Source: Desulforadius tongensis (lineage in GTDB: Bacteria; Bacillota; Desulfotomaculia; Desulfotomaculales; Desulfohalotomaculaceae). Taken from it: 64,000 nucleotides of DNA. A program made the position numbers and the translations under genes. The stretch spans positions 1-64,000 of the forward strand of contig NZ_JAFBCW010000013.1 in assembly GCF_016907915.1 (NCBI RefSeq), written 5' to 3'. Below the pieces are notes generated by a model, which saw only the letters and a program-made list of their open reading frames with translations, searched no databases and had not been told where the DNA came from. The first letter of the stretch is position 1. Each line of letters begins with the position of its first letter. Shown piece by piece: positions 1-9,052 of this stretch.

Positions 1-525
1 TGGCTGTCCAGTTTGCCTTCGATCATGGAGACTTCGTTTTTAATTTCGGATAAAATATCCAGCGGGAAAGTTATGCCGTCCAGTTTATTTTCGATAGAGG
101 CCACTTCGGATTTAATTTCTTCCAGACCGAAGGAAGGATTGAAGACAGCGCCTTGGATGGCGGAAACTTCAGATTTGATTTCTTCTAAGCCGAAGGTTTG
201 GCTGTCCAGTTTGCCTTCGATCATGGAGACTTCGTTTTTAATTTCGGATAAAATATCCAGCGGGAAAGTTATGCCGTCCAGTTTATTTTCGATGGAGGCC
301 ACTTCGGATTTAATTTCTTCCAGTCCGAAGGCAGGATTGAAGACAGCGCCTTGGATGGCAGAAACTTCGGACTTGATTTCTTCCAGGCCGAAGGTTTGGC
401 TGTCCAGTTTGCCTTCAATCATGGAGACTTCGTTTTTAATTTCGGATAAAATATCCAGCGGGAAAGTTATGCCGTCCAGTTTATTTTCGATAGAGGCCAC
501 TTCGGATTTGATTTCTTCCAGGCCG
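1..525 (-). repeat. 198-bp tandem repeat (66 codons) inside the coiled-coil gene
   Basis: The string tggctgtccagtttgcct recurs at 1, 199 and 397, an exact period of 198 bp. The copies differ by only a few, mostly synonymous, substitutions. Each copy encodes two 21-residue units and one 24-residue unit that carries a three-residue DIL insertion. Two full copies and one partial copy are visible, and the array runs off the left edge. The high identity suggests recent expansion or conversion. Confidence 0.92.
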
Positions 526-956
526 AACACCGGGTTATCCAGTTTTTTTTCAATCTGCCTTACTTCACACTTGATTTCTTTAAGACCAAAACTTTTACTG
601 GTCACTATATCTTCGATTTTATGCACTTCTTCTTTAATATCTTTTAATTTAAGTGCGGAATTGGTTGTCAGGTCTTCAATCTTATCCAGTTTAGACAGCA
701 GGCGTTTAATTTTCCGGGCGCAGTTAATAATTTCATGTTTAATATGGTAAAGGCCGTATTCCGATTTTTTGCAGAGCATGTAATTTAGTTTATGGTCAAT
801 TTTTTCCAGCTCTCTTCTGATTTCCGGCAGGCCGTACTTGTGCCTGTCGTTAAGTATATTATCTAAGCACAGGGCCATTTTTTTGAGCACCTGCAGGTCT
901 CTTTGGTAATCTGAGCCCTCTGTATCAAAGGGCGGCCCGCTCCCGTTGTAGCGCAT
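1..956 (-). CDS. Coiled-coil repeat protein, 21-residue repeats (truncated at window edge)
   Basis: The reading frame starts with ATG at 956 (minus), 7 nt after a strong AAGGAGGG, and stays open for 318 codons to the window edge, so the C terminus is missing. The N-terminal ~120 residues contain KLNYML and YGLYHIKHEI, which match the protein at 11944-12741. After that come units of the type FGLEEIKSEVASIENKLD. Each unit is 21 residues (three heptads), with hydrophobic residues spaced as in a coiled coil. From about 525 down to 1 they form a 66-residue higher-order repeat. No signal peptide or membrane segment is seen. Function is unknown; a structural or spore-associated role is only a guess from the promoter type. 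Confidence 0.8.
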   Translation of the reverse strand, partial: MRYNGSGPPFDTEGSDYQRDLQVLKKMALCLDNILNDRHKYGLPEIRRELEKIDHKLNYMLCKKSEYGLYHIKHEIINCARKIKRLLSKLDKIEDLTTNSALKLKDIKEEVHKIEDIVTSKSFGLKEIKCEVRQIEKKLDNPVFGLEEIKSEVASIENKLDGITFPLDILSEIKNEVSMIEGKLDSQTFGLEEIKSEVSAIQGAVFNPAFGLEEIKSEVASIENKLDGITFPLDILSEIKNEVSMIEGKLDSQTFGLEEIKSEVSAIQGAVFNPSFGLEEIKSEVASIENKLDGITFPLDILSEIKNEVSMIEGKLDS

Positions 957-1263
957 GTAAGATCCCTCCTTGATAAATTTGCTCTTACATAATATGACAA
1001 AAGATGGGTATTGTTACTTTTTAAGCACTGAAAATGAGAATAAACCCACTTTTAACTATCCTGCCGAAATCTGTCCATTTTTTCCATGAAATATTGTTTT
1101 GCATTGGTTCACCAAATTTAGATGTAAAAGCTGTAATATAATACGGAAAATGGTAGGATTTTCTTTTTATGGTGTGGAATTTGTATATAATTAATAAAAA
1201 TATTAACTGTATTTCCATAGATATACGGGAATACTGCATGAGAAATCCATTGAAAAACTACTT
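957..1263. other. Divergent intergenic region before cas operon
   Basis: This 307-nt A+T-rich gap separates the minus-strand repeat gene from cas6. It holds the promoter of the repeat gene at 988-1017 and, on the plus strand, a TATAAT at 1186-1191 that could be the -10 of the cas operon, although no good -35 lies 16-18 nt before it. A 72-codon minus-strand frame at 1021-1239 has no ribosome binding site or recognisable features and is not called. Confidence 0.5.
988..1017 (-). promoter_or_regulatory. Candidate promoter of the truncated repeat gene
   Basis: On the minus strand GTAACA (1017-1012) lies 17 nt before TATTAT inside CATATTATG (996-988), about 30 nt upstream of the start codon. The same arrangement (GTAACA, CATATAATG, then GTAAGAGCAA) precedes the paralogue at 12741. 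The CATA-type -10 resembles sporulation sigma (SigE/SigK) promoters, but a sigma-A reading is also possible. Confidence 0.5.
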
Positions 1264-2058
1264 ATGAAGATTGGTGATACCTTGCTGCAAAAATATAAAT
1301 TTACATTTGTTTGCACAGAGCCTGGTGCGGTGCGGGGACTTGGAGGTGCCGAACTGCATGGAATGCTGTTTGGTATGCTCAAGAAGCTGGATGCCGGAGC
1401 GGCTGTGCGGCTGCATGAAGGGGTGGACAAACCTTTTGCGTTAGAGCCACCGCAGGGGCAGTGGGATAGGCAGGGGGCTTTTTCTCTCTGTAGGGCAGGA
1501 GAACAGTATAGTTTCTCCATTTCCTGCCTAAACGAAGAAATGGTAGAGTTGGTCGGGAGACTGGCGCAGGCATGGTCAGGCCGCACGGTACGGCTGGGTA
1601 CGGGCGTATTTACCGGTACTAAAGCTGTAGAAGAACACCCCGGTGGTGTATCTTACCGGAATATTCTGGACAAGCCTGCGTTATCTCGTGATTTTACGCT
1701 GGAGTTTTATACTCCCACCTCGTTCAGGCAAAAAGGTACTCAAATTCTTTTTCCTCTGCCTGAGCGTGTTTTCGGCAGCCTACTGCACCGGTGGAATGCT
1801 TTTAGCCCTCTGCAGTTGTTTGATGGCGTTGATTTCTCTGCTGTACGGGTTAAAAAGTATGCCTTACACACCTCAATGGTACATTTTGAAAAATATATGA
1901 TAGCTGGTTTTATGGGTCGGTGTACCTATATTTTGCCGGCAAAATACGCTGAGTACATGGCTTTACAGGTTCATGCCCTGACCCGGTTTGCTGGTTTTGC
2001 ATCTGTGGGTTACAAGGTAACCATGGGGCTGGGATGCACAAAACCAGTAATTAAGTGA
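1264..2058 (+). CDS. cas6: CRISPR pre-crRNA endoribonuclease Cas6
   Basis: This 264-residue RAMP-fold protein matches the Cas6 family that cuts CRISPR precursor RNA within repeats. The TPTSFRQKG...FPLPERVFGSLLHRWN block (residues ~155-185) and the C-terminal glycine-rich stretch GFASVGYKVTMGLG are typical of the Cas6 C-terminal domain. The 8-nt ATTGAAAC at the 3' end of the array repeat is the expected 5' handle after Cas6 cleavage. It is the first gene of the operon, 36 nt before cas8. The ATG at 1264 has no clear ribosome binding site, so the exact start is uncertain. Confidence 0.9.
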   Translation: MKIGDTLLQKYKFTFVCTEPGAVRGLGGAELHGMLFGMLKKLDAGAAVRLHEGVDKPFALEPPQGQWDRQGAFSLCRAGEQYSFSISCLNEEMVELVGRLAQAWSGRTVRLGTGVFTGTKAVEEHPGGVSYRNILDKPALSRDFTLEFYTPTSFRQKGTQILFPLPERVFGSLLHRWNAFSPLQLFDGVDFSAVRVKKYALHTSMVHFEKYMIAGFMGRCTYILPAKYAEYMALQVHALTRFAGFASVGYKVTMGLGCTKPVIK

Positions 2059-2094
2059 TATGCATTAATTATGCCCTTAGAGGGAGGTGAAAAT

Positions 2095-3459
2095 ATGAGC
2101 GCAGGCAAATACCGGTCAATTTATCATCCTACCGGTAATCCTTTTGTGGATGCGGGCATTTACGCTATGACTATCCTGGCCGGCAGAAAGAATCCCGAAG
2201 AACTAACCGTAGCGGATATAAAAGAAAAATTGCCTCTGCTTGCAAAAGTATACTCTACCGACGGTTGGGCCAGGTCACTATACTCGGTGTTTCCTAACCG
2301 CCCCGGCATTACCCATCCCCGGTCGGCCAAAAAGAAAGAGGTGGTGCTTGAGGGCCTGCAGCAGCTGGCCGGTCGCATAACGCCGGGAAGCGATACAGGC
2401 AATTGTATAGCTTGCGGTCGGCGGGATATGGATGAAGATATGCGTTTCTACCGGGACTACATACCCCTCACCGGCTCGGGTGAGCTGCTCAATTTCTTCC
2501 CCTTGGCGCGTCCGGGTACTGATTATTGCTCGGCCTGTGCGTTGGCGGTACAGTTCAGCCCCCTGGTTTACTATGCCTGCGGCAAATTGCTGCTGCTGCA
2601 TACCGGCTCTCGCGCGGTAATGCGCTCATGGGCCAGGCAGTGCTTAAAAAATCTGGACAATCAGGTGGCCACAGGCAGTTTCACCGGCGTGTATAATGAA
2701 AGGTTTACCAACCCTGTCAATGCACTGTTTAATATTGTCGAAAACCTGGTGCTTACTTATGAAGAAAACTGGTTGGAAGAAAATCCAGTCATCCGGCTTT
2801 ATCATTTCACTAACTATAATCAGGGACCGGAACTGGCCTATTACGACCTGCCCTCGGGAGTTTTTCGCTTCCTGGTGCTGGTAAACCAACATTCCGATGC
2901 GGGGCAGTGGCGGCAGCTGGTGCGCAGTGCATTTCAGTTCTCCGCCAAAGAAAAGGATGAGGAAGCAGCCAGCAAAAAAGTACGTAATCTTATTTACCAG
3001 CGGTTGCTTGCTGATCAGTCCATTGTGGCCTTTTTTATCAACCGGAAAGAAAGACTGGCTCGCAGCAGTTGGGTGTTATTCAGTCTTTACCTGCGGGAGG
3101 TGAGAAGAATGAATAAAAAACGTGTAGATACCATTAAGCGGGTGGCTGATCAGATAGCTTTGACTATTCGCCAAACCGACCGGCTCAAACGATTGGGACA
3201 GCTTGAGCGGGTTTCCAGCTATACGGGATTGCGCAGTGTTTTAAAGCTGTTAGTTAAAGACCACCTGGCTTTGGGTGCTGCTCAGCCGCTTTTTACATTG
3301 GATGAGTATATGGAAGAATTGTTTCCTGAAAACGGTATGAACTGGCGAGAAACCCTGGATTTGATTTTGTTTAGAATATATGAAAATCTGCACGATTGGC
3401 TGCAGGATAAGAAAGACATATTGGCGGAAAATGAACCTGAAACCGCTGAGAAAATATGA
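2095..3459 (+). CDS. cas8: Type I-B Cascade large subunit Cas8 (Cst1, CXXC-CXXC type)
   Basis: This 454-residue protein starts at ATG 2095, 5 nt after GGGAGGTGA; an in-frame ATG at 2071 lacks a binding site. It has a zinc-finger-like pair CIAC (Cys104, Cys107) and CSAC (Cys145, Cys148), the signature of the Cst1/Cas8b1 family of the Thermotoga-type (Tneap) I-B system. Position between cas6 and a DevR-type cas7 fits. In such complexes the large subunit recognises the PAM and helps recruit Cas3. The C-terminal third is helical and rich in Arg/Lys. The subtype rests on the CXXC pair plus the neighbouring cas7 and cas5 types. Confidence 0.82.
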   Translation: MSAGKYRSIYHPTGNPFVDAGIYAMTILAGRKNPEELTVADIKEKLPLLAKVYSTDGWARSLYSVFPNRPGITHPRSAKKKEVVLEGLQQLAGRITPGSDTGNCIACGRRDMDEDMRFYRDYIPLTGSGELLNFFPLARPGTDYCSACALAVQFSPLVYYACGKLLLLHTGSRAVMRSWARQCLKNLDNQVATGSFTGVYNERFTNPVNALFNIVENLVLTYEENWLEENPVIRLYHFTNYNQGPELAYYDLPSGVFRFLVLVNQHSDAGQWRQLVRSAFQFSAKEKDEEAASKKVRNLIYQRLLADQSIVAFFINRKERLARSSWVLFSLYLREVRRMNKKRVDTIKRVADQIALTIRQTDRLKRLGQLERVSSYTGLRSVLKLLVKDHLALGAAQPLFTLDEYMEELFPENGMNWRETLDLILFRIYENLHDWLQDKKDILAENEPETAEKI

Positions 3460-3481
3460 TTAATTTAAGGAGGAATCAATT

Positions 3482-4480
3482 ATGTCCGGTGTGGTTAACG
3501 GTTTAGTTTTAATAGATGCTCCTCATTCCGCTTTAAACAATGCCGGCTTGGATTCAGGGTTAGGTACGGAAAACGCTGTAGCTGTAAAAGTATTACGCCG
3601 CGGGCGCAGTGTCTATCCGTATGTCTCACCCCAGGCTTGGCGTTACTGGTGGCGCAATGCCCTGATGCAAAAACGTGGCTGGCACATGTCGCCGGTGGAA
3701 ATAAACAAAAAAATTGCCTATACTGCTGCTGACCCGTTCAAATATCCCGATGACGATGTTTTTGGCTATATGAGAGCTGAAAAGCGCACTACTTTAACGC
3801 GTCTTTCACCGCTGAAATGCTCCCCGCTGGTATCCGTAACGCCCCAGGTACCGGTACAGGATTTTGGCGTTATGGCTAGGCAGGAAGGCGACCCGGTGCC
3901 TTATGAACACCAGTTTTATTCCACCGTACTTAAAGGGATTTTTTCCCTGGACTTAGATATGGTGGGGCGATTTACTGCTATTAATAAAACGGGCTATAAA
4001 AATATTGACCAGATAAAACAAGAGTGGCGGGACAGCGGGGCTGTGGTTGATAAAGACGAGGTGAAAATGCCCGTAAAGACTAGGGCCGAAAGAGCTGCGG
4101 ATGTAATAAAGGTGCTGCCGTATATGGCCGGTGGAGCCAAACAAACCGGTCATCTAACTGACGTTACGCCGAAATTTCTGATCCTCTTAATACTGGACGG
4201 CGGCAATCATATACTGATGAACGTGGTTAATGAAAGGGAAGGACAGGTTCATATCAACCTTGAAGCATTGAAAGAAGTGCTGGTGGACTATTCCAGGGAT
4301 GTATTGTCTCCGGTTTTTATCGGACGGCGTAAGGGGTTCATGGACGAAATCGATGAAAGTTTACGTGAATTTACGCAGCAGAGTTTAGATGGGGTAGAGG
4401 TGCGTTATGGCTCTATCAATGAAATGGTTGAGGCTTTTGTCGGCTGCGTAGCTGAATATTACGGAACACATGGTTCCTAG
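3482..4480 (+). CDS. cas7: Cascade backbone subunit Cas7 (Cst2/DevR family)
   Basis: This 332-residue protein starts at ATG 3482, 7 nt after AAGGAGGA. The opening VNGLVLIDAPHSALNNAG and the following SVYPYVSPQAWRYWWRN match the Cst2/DevR Cas7 family. Multiple copies of this RAMP-fold protein coat the crRNA spacer in type I complexes. The central part (~residues 130-220) is the variable thumb region. It sits 22 nt after cas8, and its stop codon overlaps the cas5 region, as expected for a tightly coupled operon. Confidence 0.9.
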   Translation: MSGVVNGLVLIDAPHSALNNAGLDSGLGTENAVAVKVLRRGRSVYPYVSPQAWRYWWRNALMQKRGWHMSPVEINKKIAYTAADPFKYPDDDVFGYMRAEKRTTLTRLSPLKCSPLVSVTPQVPVQDFGVMARQEGDPVPYEHQFYSTVLKGIFSLDLDMVGRFTAINKTGYKNIDQIKQEWRDSGAVVDKDEVKMPVKTRAERAADVIKVLPYMAGGAKQTGHLTDVTPKFLILLILDGGNHILMNVVNEREGQVHINLEALKEVLVDYSRDVLSPVFIGRRKGFMDEIDESLREFTQQSLDGVEVRYGSINEMVEAFVGCVAEYYGTHGS

Positions 4481-4494
4481 TGGGGTGTGTAGCA

Positions 4495-5142
4495 GTGGAA
4501 GTTCTCAGAATAGTTATTACTGCCTGGACTGCATCTTTTCGATATCCCATATTCATTGTGGGTTATCAGCCCAGTTTGCCGGTACCGCCCCTATCTACGA
4601 TTTACGGTATTATATCAGCGGCCGCCGGCAGACCCATGGGACCGGGGGATACGGCGGTGGGCTATTATTTCCGCTGCAAGGGCAAGGGTACAGATATTGA
4701 AACAATTTATGAAATAGGTTCTAATTTAAAGGCAAAGCAAAATATTTGCCGCCGGGAAATCCTGTTTGAACCGGAGTTGGTTTTGTATATAACAGATACG
4801 GGATTGGCCGAAAATTTTCGCCGACCGGCACACCCGTTGCTGCTTGGCAGGTCCGGGGATCTGGCTTCAGTACGTTCTGTAGAAGCTGTTAAGTTGGCAC
4901 CAGCCAAGGGTTCGGTGATTGTGGAAGGCACTATCATGCCGTTTCCCGGCGACGGCCTGCGAGGTATTGTACAGGCACTGCCCACCCATTTTTCGGAAGA
5001 CTTGCCTAGGCGTGCCTTGGGCACCCGACTGTTTTGCCTAGTGACGGAGCGTCTGGAATTGGAACGAGAGGATCTGTGGATGGATACGCAAGCAGGTCGG
5101 GGGGTGTACCTGCACTTTGTTGACAGTGAAGGCCAAGTCTGA
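4495..5142 (+). CDS. cas5: Cascade subunit Cas5 (Cas5t type)
   Basis: This 215-residue RAMP protein caps the 5' handle of the crRNA in type I Cascade. The N-terminal motif RIVITAWTASFRYPIF followed by QPSLPVPPLSTIYG is diagnostic of the Cas5 family. I chose GTG 4495 because GGGGTGTG lies just upstream and the motif then begins at residue 5. GTG 4480, overlapping the cas7 stop, is possible and adds five residues. The 3' end overlaps the start of cas3 by about 26 nt, suggesting translational coupling. Confidence 0.85.
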   Translation: MEVLRIVITAWTASFRYPIFIVGYQPSLPVPPLSTIYGIISAAAGRPMGPGDTAVGYYFRCKGKGTDIETIYEIGSNLKAKQNICRREILFEPELVLYITDTGLAENFRRPAHPLLLGRSGDLASVRSVEAVKLAPAKGSVIVEGTIMPFPGDGLRGIVQALPTHFSEDLPRRALGTRLFCLVTERLELEREDLWMDTQAGRGVYLHFVDSEGQV

Positions 5143-7306
5143 CGGTGAAACACTGCTGGAACATACGGAGAAGTGCCTGGCCATATTACCCGGGATAATG
5201 GATGTTTTTGCAGTAATGCCCCGGCTTTGCGGGGTGCCTGATTTTTTTGAACACCTTTTTTATGCCATCTTTATACATGATCTGGGCAAGGCGGCTGCTG
5301 GCTGGCAGCAGTTCCTGGCTGAGGGGCGCTCTTGGGGTTACCGTCACGAAGTGCTTTCTGCTGCTCATGCGGGGCTTTTGCTTTATGATAAAGAAGCTAT
5401 TCAGGCTATTGCCCTGGCGGTGATAAGTCATCATCGGGATCTTTATTACCTGCGAAGCCGTCATGCCACCTTGCCCGTTGGCGGACCGGGAGAGCAAGAC
5501 TACTATGACCGGTTGACTCAGCTGACAAAAAACTGGGGCTATCTGCAAATGATGTGGGACAATATACCCGCTTTAGCCCGTCGGTACTTAGGATATGAAC
5601 CAGGACGGCATCGGGTTCCCGGTTCAGTGACAGAATTGAAAGATGCTTATCGCTACCATGTGGTGCCTTATCTTAATCAATACCGGGAAGAAGAAATGGG
5701 ATTGGTACACGGCGTATACGGGCTGTGGCTCAAGGGATTACTTACAGCTTGTGACCACCTGGCTTCCGGCGGGCGTACGTCATTGATTCCGAGTGTTGAG
5801 GAGATACAACGTTATTTTCCCTTTAAAAAACTAAAAAAGCTGCAGTGGTGTGCTGCAAAAACAAGAGGTAGTGCTTTTATGGTGGCCCCTACGGGATTTG
5901 GCAAAACCGAGGCGGCATTGTTATGGGCCGAGGGCAATCAAAAAAGCGATATCGGGGAGCGGGTTTTTTACATTCTTCCATATAATGCCAGTATAAACGC
6001 TATGTACCGGCGTTTGTCCCGTATAACAGCTTCTGCCGGTGAGGATCATGTTGCTATGCTGCATGGTCGTGCTGCGTATTACCTGTACCGGGAACTGGCG
6101 GAAAAAGACGATGAAAGCGCTGCTGTACAGCGTGCCCGAAAAATGGCATCTCTTTCCCGTAAAATATACCAGCCGTATAAAGTTTTAACACCTTTTCAGA
6201 TGTTAAGAGCTTTTTTTGGAGTTAAGGGCTTTGAACAGCATATGGCCGAAATGGCCGGTGCCCTGTTTATTTTTGACGAAATTCATGCTTACGACGCCCG
6301 TACCACTGCATTGGTACTGACAATGGCCGCCAGGTTGAAGAGAGAATTTGGTGCCAGAGTGCTGATCATGTCAGCTACTTTGCCCGCATTTATTAAAGAT
6401 ATGTTTAAAAACGAACTTTTTATAGAAACAGAACTTGTGGTGCACAAGGAGGAACTGGATCGTATTATTCGCCACCGGGTCGAGGTATTGCCGGGAAGCT
6501 GGCGGGATAATTTAGATGTAATAACACAAGATATCCGTACTGGCAAAAAGGTATTGGTGATTTGTAATACCGTATCTGCAGCGCAAGATGCTTATTGCAC
6601 ATTAAGCGGGGCTGCTCGTAATGCTGCTTTGCTGCATTCGCGCATGACTCTACAGCATCGAGAGCGTGTAGAAAAGGCATTGGCCGGTGTGGAACTGTTA
6701 GTGGCTACTCAGGTGGTGGAAGTATCCCTGGATATAGACTTTGATATTTTATACACCGAACCTGCTCCCATTGATGCTCTGGTGCAGCGATTTGGGCGAG
6801 TGAACCGTTACGGTTCAAAGGGTGTGGCACCGGTATTCATCTTTGCAAACGGTGGTAAGTACGATCATTACATTTATAATTCTGATCTGGTGAAAAAGAC
6901 TGTGGGTCTATTGAAAGACGGACTATTGGTATCGGAGTCTAAAGTACAGGAAATGGTGGATGAGGTTTATCAGGGCGGGTATACGGCAGATGACCGGCAA
7001 ATCTTCACAATGGTTGCCAAGCATTTTAGTAATTTACAAAAAGAGATTGTACCCTTTATTGAGGAAAGAGAAAAAGCTGAACAGTTTTATAAGCTCTTTG
7101 ACCGCGTGGAGGTGGTGCCGTGTGAGTTTGCAGAGCAATATATTGACCTGCTGCAGCAGGGCAGATTTTTTCAAGCTATGGGCTTTGAAGTACCGATAGG
7201 ACTAAAAAGATTTCACAGTCTGCGTCATAAAGGCCTTATAGAAAAAAAACACGGGATATGGGTGGTTGCTGCTCCGTATGACAATGAACTTGGGTTAATG
7301 GTATAA
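5117..7306 (+). CDS. cas3: CRISPR helicase-nuclease Cas3 (HD + SF2 helicase)
   Basis: This 729-residue Cas3 unwinds and degrades DNA marked by Cascade. The N-terminal HD nuclease shows FIHDLGKAA (His54-Asp55) and SHHRD. The SF2 helicase follows with Walker A APTGFGKTEA (Lys263-Thr264), DEIHAYD (Asp387-His390), MSATLP and QRFGRVNRYG. The domain order HD-helicase in one chain is the usual I-B form. The start is uncertain: TTG 5117 is 11 nt after GGGGGGTG, while TTG 5120 and GTG 5126 (VKAKSDGE, which looks family-like) are alternatives. It overlaps cas5 by 26 nt. Confidence 0.92.
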   Translation: MLTVKAKSDGETLLEHTEKCLAILPGIMDVFAVMPRLCGVPDFFEHLFYAIFIHDLGKAAAGWQQFLAEGRSWGYRHEVLSAAHAGLLLYDKEAIQAIALAVISHHRDLYYLRSRHATLPVGGPGEQDYYDRLTQLTKNWGYLQMMWDNIPALARRYLGYEPGRHRVPGSVTELKDAYRYHVVPYLNQYREEEMGLVHGVYGLWLKGLLTACDHLASGGRTSLIPSVEEIQRYFPFKKLKKLQWCAAKTRGSAFMVAPTGFGKTEAALLWAEGNQKSDIGERVFYILPYNASINAMYRRLSRITASAGEDHVAMLHGRAAYYLYRELAEKDDESAAVQRARKMASLSRKIYQPYKVLTPFQMLRAFFGVKGFEQHMAEMAGALFIFDEIHAYDARTTALVLTMAARLKREFGARVLIMSATLPAFIKDMFKNELFIETELVVHKEELDRIIRHRVEVLPGSWRDNLDVITQDIRTGKKVLVICNTVSAAQDAYCTLSGAARNAALLHSRMTLQHRERVEKALAGVELLVATQVVEVSLDIDFDILYTEPAPIDALVQRFGRVNRYGSKGVAPVFIFANGGKYDHYIYNSDLVKKTVGLLKDGLLVSESKVQEMVDEVYQGGYTADDRQIFTMVAKHFSNLQKEIVPFIEEREKAEQFYKLFDRVEVVPCEFAEQYIDLLQQGRFFQAMGFEVPIGLKRFHSLRHKGLIEKKHGIWVVAAPYDNELGLMV

Positions 7307-7370
7307 CAGGCCAAAATATGGGCAAGGATTATTGGTAAGATTATGTAATTAAAGTGGGGTCGTTTTTATC

Positions 7371-9011
7371 GTGCAATTAATCGAAGCCGGTGAACAAAAA
7401 CATTACTTGCCTGTATCGGCACTGGCAGAAATACTTTATTGCCCGCGCAATTTTTATTATAGAGTGATGGAAGCTGCTGAAGATTCCAACGCCCACGTGT
7501 TGGAAGGACGACTGCAAGAAGAACGCCGCAGCAGCCGGGAGCGGGTAATTAGAGAAAACTCCCTGCAGGTACGATCGATTATGCTTGCTTCGGAAAAACT
7601 GGGATTAATAGGTGTGGTGGATGCTGTTGAGGAAAGAAAAACGGGCGTATTATATCCTGTAGAATATAAAAAAGGGAAAATGGGTGACAACATTAATGAT
7701 GATGTTCAGCTTTGTGCCCAGGCTATGCTGCTGGAAGAAAAACTTGGTGCGGGAATTGAACGGGGATTTGTGTATTATGCCGGCTCCCATGCTCGTCGAG
7801 AAGTTTATCTCAGCAGTGACTTGAGGGAACTCGTTGTTCAAACAATTGACAGAGCCCGGGGGATGATAGAAACAGGTGAAATACCGCCACCGCTGGGTGA
7901 TAACCGCTGCCGGGGATGCGCTCTGGAAGAAAGGTGTCTGCCTGATGAAACCAGGTATTTAAAAGGTACGGGTTTGCGCCCTAAGCGCCCGGTGCCCGGA
8001 GCCAATCTGGGCCGGGTGCTGTACGTGGACGACCCAGGAGCTTACGTACGCAAAAAGGGAAATCGCTTAGTGGTTTCCCGGCAGGACGAAACTATTTGTG
8101 ATATGCCGCTGTGTAATGTTGATCAAGTAGTGCTGGTGGGCGGGGTTAACCTTTCTACTCCTGCGGCCAGGAAACTGCTTGAACATGGCACAGGCGTATC
8201 ATTTATCTCTACCAGGGGCAAGTTTCAGGGGGCGCTGGTTCCTGGGTTGACCAGAAATTCAATCCTGCGGCTTGCCCAGTACCGATTATATTTTGAAGAA
8301 GCCAAAAGCATTGCATTATCCCGAGCCTTTGTCAGAGGGAAACTGGGTAACATGCGAACTATGCTGCTGCGCTACAACCGGGATTTAAAAGATCCGGCAA
8401 TAGAAAATGCCGTCCGGCGAATAGCGGTTATCATTAAGGATGTTAAAAGTGTCCGGGATAAGGAACGTCTGCTGGGGCTTGAAGGTGCCGGCTCCCGTGA
8501 ATACTTTAAAGTGCTGGGCAGGTTGATTAAGCATGATATTACCTTTGACTTTACCAAGCGCAGCCGCCGCCCGCCCCAGGATCCGGTAAACGCCATGCTT
8601 AGTTTTGGATATACTTTGTTGGTTAAAGACTGTCTGACTGCCGCTTACGTGGCCGGTTTCGATCCTTATATTGGTTTTTTTCACCGTCCTTTGTACGGCA
8701 GACCTGCTTTGGCACTGGACATTATGGAGGAATTCCGTCCTGTGGTAGTCGATTCAGTGGTTTTAGGCCTATTAAATCGCGGCATGATGGAAGAAGGAAA
8801 TTTTGAGTATAATATGGGCGGATGCTTTCTTAACCGCTTGGGACGGGAAAAGTTCTATCGTGCCTATGAAGAGCGGCGCCGGCAAAAAATCACCCATCCG
8901 CTGTTTAAATACCAGCTGCCCTATATGCGGGTGTTTGAAATGCAAGCTCGTTTTTTGGCCAAGGTGATTATGGGGGAACTTGACGAATATATACCGTTTG
9001 TTATTAGATAA
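7371..9011 (+). CDS. cas4-cas1: Cas4-Cas1 fusion, spacer acquisition nuclease/integrase
   Basis: One 546-residue chain joins two adaptation proteins. Residues ~12-195 are Cas4: a RecB-type core with GVVDAVE and YPVEYKKGK, plus cysteines YCPRN and CRGCALEERC that ligate an Fe-S cluster. Residues ~213-546 are Cas1, with catalytic Glu371 (GLEGAGSREYF), His438 (FFHRPLYG) and Asp450 (LALDIMEEFRP). Cas4 trims PAM-containing prespacers and Cas1 integrates them. The GTG start at 7371 follows GTGGGG at a long 13-nt spacing. Fused Cas4-Cas1 is best known from type I-G and V-B loci, so it is notable beside Cst1-type I-B genes. Confidence 0.93.
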   Translation: MQLIEAGEQKHYLPVSALAEILYCPRNFYYRVMEAAEDSNAHVLEGRLQEERRSSRERVIRENSLQVRSIMLASEKLGLIGVVDAVEERKTGVLYPVEYKKGKMGDNINDDVQLCAQAMLLEEKLGAGIERGFVYYAGSHARREVYLSSDLRELVVQTIDRARGMIETGEIPPPLGDNRCRGCALEERCLPDETRYLKGTGLRPKRPVPGANLGRVLYVDDPGAYVRKKGNRLVVSRQDETICDMPLCNVDQVVLVGGVNLSTPAARKLLEHGTGVSFISTRGKFQGALVPGLTRNSILRLAQYRLYFEEAKSIALSRAFVRGKLGNMRTMLLRYNRDLKDPAIENAVRRIAVIIKDVKSVRDKERLLGLEGAGSREYFKVLGRLIKHDITFDFTKRSRRPPQDPVNAMLSFGYTLLVKDCLTAAYVAGFDPYIGFFHRPLYGRPALALDIMEEFRPVVVDSVVLGLLNRGMMEEGNFEYNMGGCFLNRLGREKFYRAYEERRRQKITHPLFKYQLPYMRVFEMQARFLAKVIMGELDEYIPFVIR

Positions 9012-9052
9012 CGTTAAAAGTACGATAATTACGATAATATGGAAATGATAGT

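Noticed and set aside
13-750. Long plus-strand frame with repetitive ISSGKVMPSSLF-type sequence
   Set aside because: It is the antisense shadow of the minus-strand coiled-coil gene, which has a ribosome binding site, a promoter and a clear paralogue on the same strand at 11944-12741.
1021-1239. 72-codon minus-strand frame
   Set aside because: A+T-rich, no ribosome binding site, no recognisable motif, and it covers the probable cas promoter region.
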